Shown in pieces: positions 63,396 to 64,000 of a stretch of DNA of 64,000 bases. This DNA is from Pratylenchus scribneri. Taxonomy: Eukaryota > Nematoda > Chromadorea > Rhabditida > Pratylenchidae. Made by a program: the position numbers and the translations under genes. Numbering within the stretch: position 1 is the first letter of the stretch; each line of letters starts with the position of its first letter. The stretch is from the NCBI GenBank assembly GCA_030063045.1, contig JAQSEB010000034.1:2170001-2234000 (forward strand), written 5' to 3'. The notes under the pieces are model-generated. The model was given only the letters and a program-made list of their open reading frames with translations, searched no databases and had not been told where the DNA came from.

Positions 63396-64000
63396 GATTG
63401 ATAATTAATATTACACATAAAGGAAAAAATGAAGTGGGCGAGGATGCTGGCACCAATCCACCTCCCCGCGCATTAACACAATCCTTCATTGATGAATCCA
63501 AAAAAGTGGCGGTGGCAAAAAGGTCGTCGTTTTATTTCAATGTGTGCCTTCCTTCCTTTCAAGTCCACCTCCAATCAGTCCCCTCAAATATCCCCTCGTT
63601 TCTTCCATTGTTTGTCCGGCTGGCTTTGCGCGCCGTTTTGTGTGTTTATTGGAGAAAGCTGGCGAAATTAGTCGCCATTTGAGGAGGCAGAAAGGAATGC
63701 CCCCCACCTTTAACCCCCAAACATAGTAGTCTCGCCGCAAATGTCGGGGCGCCGCCGCGCGAGTTGAAGCCATCGGTGAAAAGTGGATGAATGAATGAAT
63801 GGATGGAAGGATTGAATTCTCCTCCCATTATCCAATCCCGTTGTTTGGGGTGTGGGGGGGGGGCAACAAACAAGGAAATGCGATTAAAATTGGAAGAATG
63901 AATGAGCAATGGGATTGGGGCAGAAAGGTGAAGACGAAATCGGAGATTTTATGGGTGAAACGGTTTTGGCATTGGCACGGAACATGGATTGGCTTCAAGG

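Larger units (their letters stand above)
53440..64000. other. 10.5-kb gene-free tail of window
   Basis: I find no exon chain or recognisable protein. It contains four FB-1 copies or halves, one FB-2 copy, a 22-nt G run (59645-59666), an 11-nt C run (61467-61477) and a 10-nt G run (63854-63863). It may be intergenic or a long upstream intron of a gene beyond the window. Confidence 0.5.

Overview
This is an AT-rich eukaryotic window, almost certainly from a nematode. The evidence is many short introns (about 42-90 bp) with T-rich acceptors, closely packed genes in operon-like spacing, and proteins that read as orthologues of worm genes: an UNC-9 innexin, a SoxD/EGL-13 HMG protein and a RhoGDI. 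At least one intron needs a GC-AG boundary and there are many poly(G) tracts. Together with the repeat content this suggests a clade IV plant-parasitic lineage such as a cyst nematode, but the species is inference.

Layout. 0-11.3 kb is gene-dense: a TOM1-like VHS/GAT sorting adaptor (+), then three minus-strand genes, KIAA0930-like, AKAP17A-like and NSRP1-like, in transcriptional order. Their spacing and lone 3' splice sites suggest an operon, and two of the three are splicing-factor families. A Rho GDP-dissociation inhibitor (+) lies head-to-head with that cluster. 12.1-15.9 kb holds a 3xIg + FN3 cell-surface protein (-). 17.2-19.0 kb holds weakly supported small exons (-). 20.3-24.2 kb is unc-9 (-), reconstructed as 9 exons and 385 codons. 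30.4-44.5 kb is one 13-exon SoxD gene (-), 956 codons, with a 5.9-kb intron. I see no convincing gene in 24.4-30.4 kb or 44.5-64 kb.

The unusual content is repetitive DNA. Six arrays (about 4.5 kb in total, both orientations) share a palindromic TTTCCGGAAA core. Three are securely or very probably inside introns: one in unc-9 and two in the SoxD gene. Three further families of fold-back (terminal-inverted-repeat) elements are scattered through introns and intergenic DNA. One 866-bp element in the largest SoxD intron has 156-bp arms that match perfectly and a 6-bp target-site duplication, so it looks very recent. More than a dozen poly(G)/poly(C) tracts of 10-22 bases occur, mostly in gene-free DNA.

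Gene-level oddities are a single extra base in the KIAA0930-like gene, an AKAP17A intron with no AG acceptor, GC donors in the Ig gene, two or more stop-free in-frame introns, and a tRNA-like relic in an AKAP17A intron. All exon models were read by eye; joints were checked by reading frame and total length, not by alignment.
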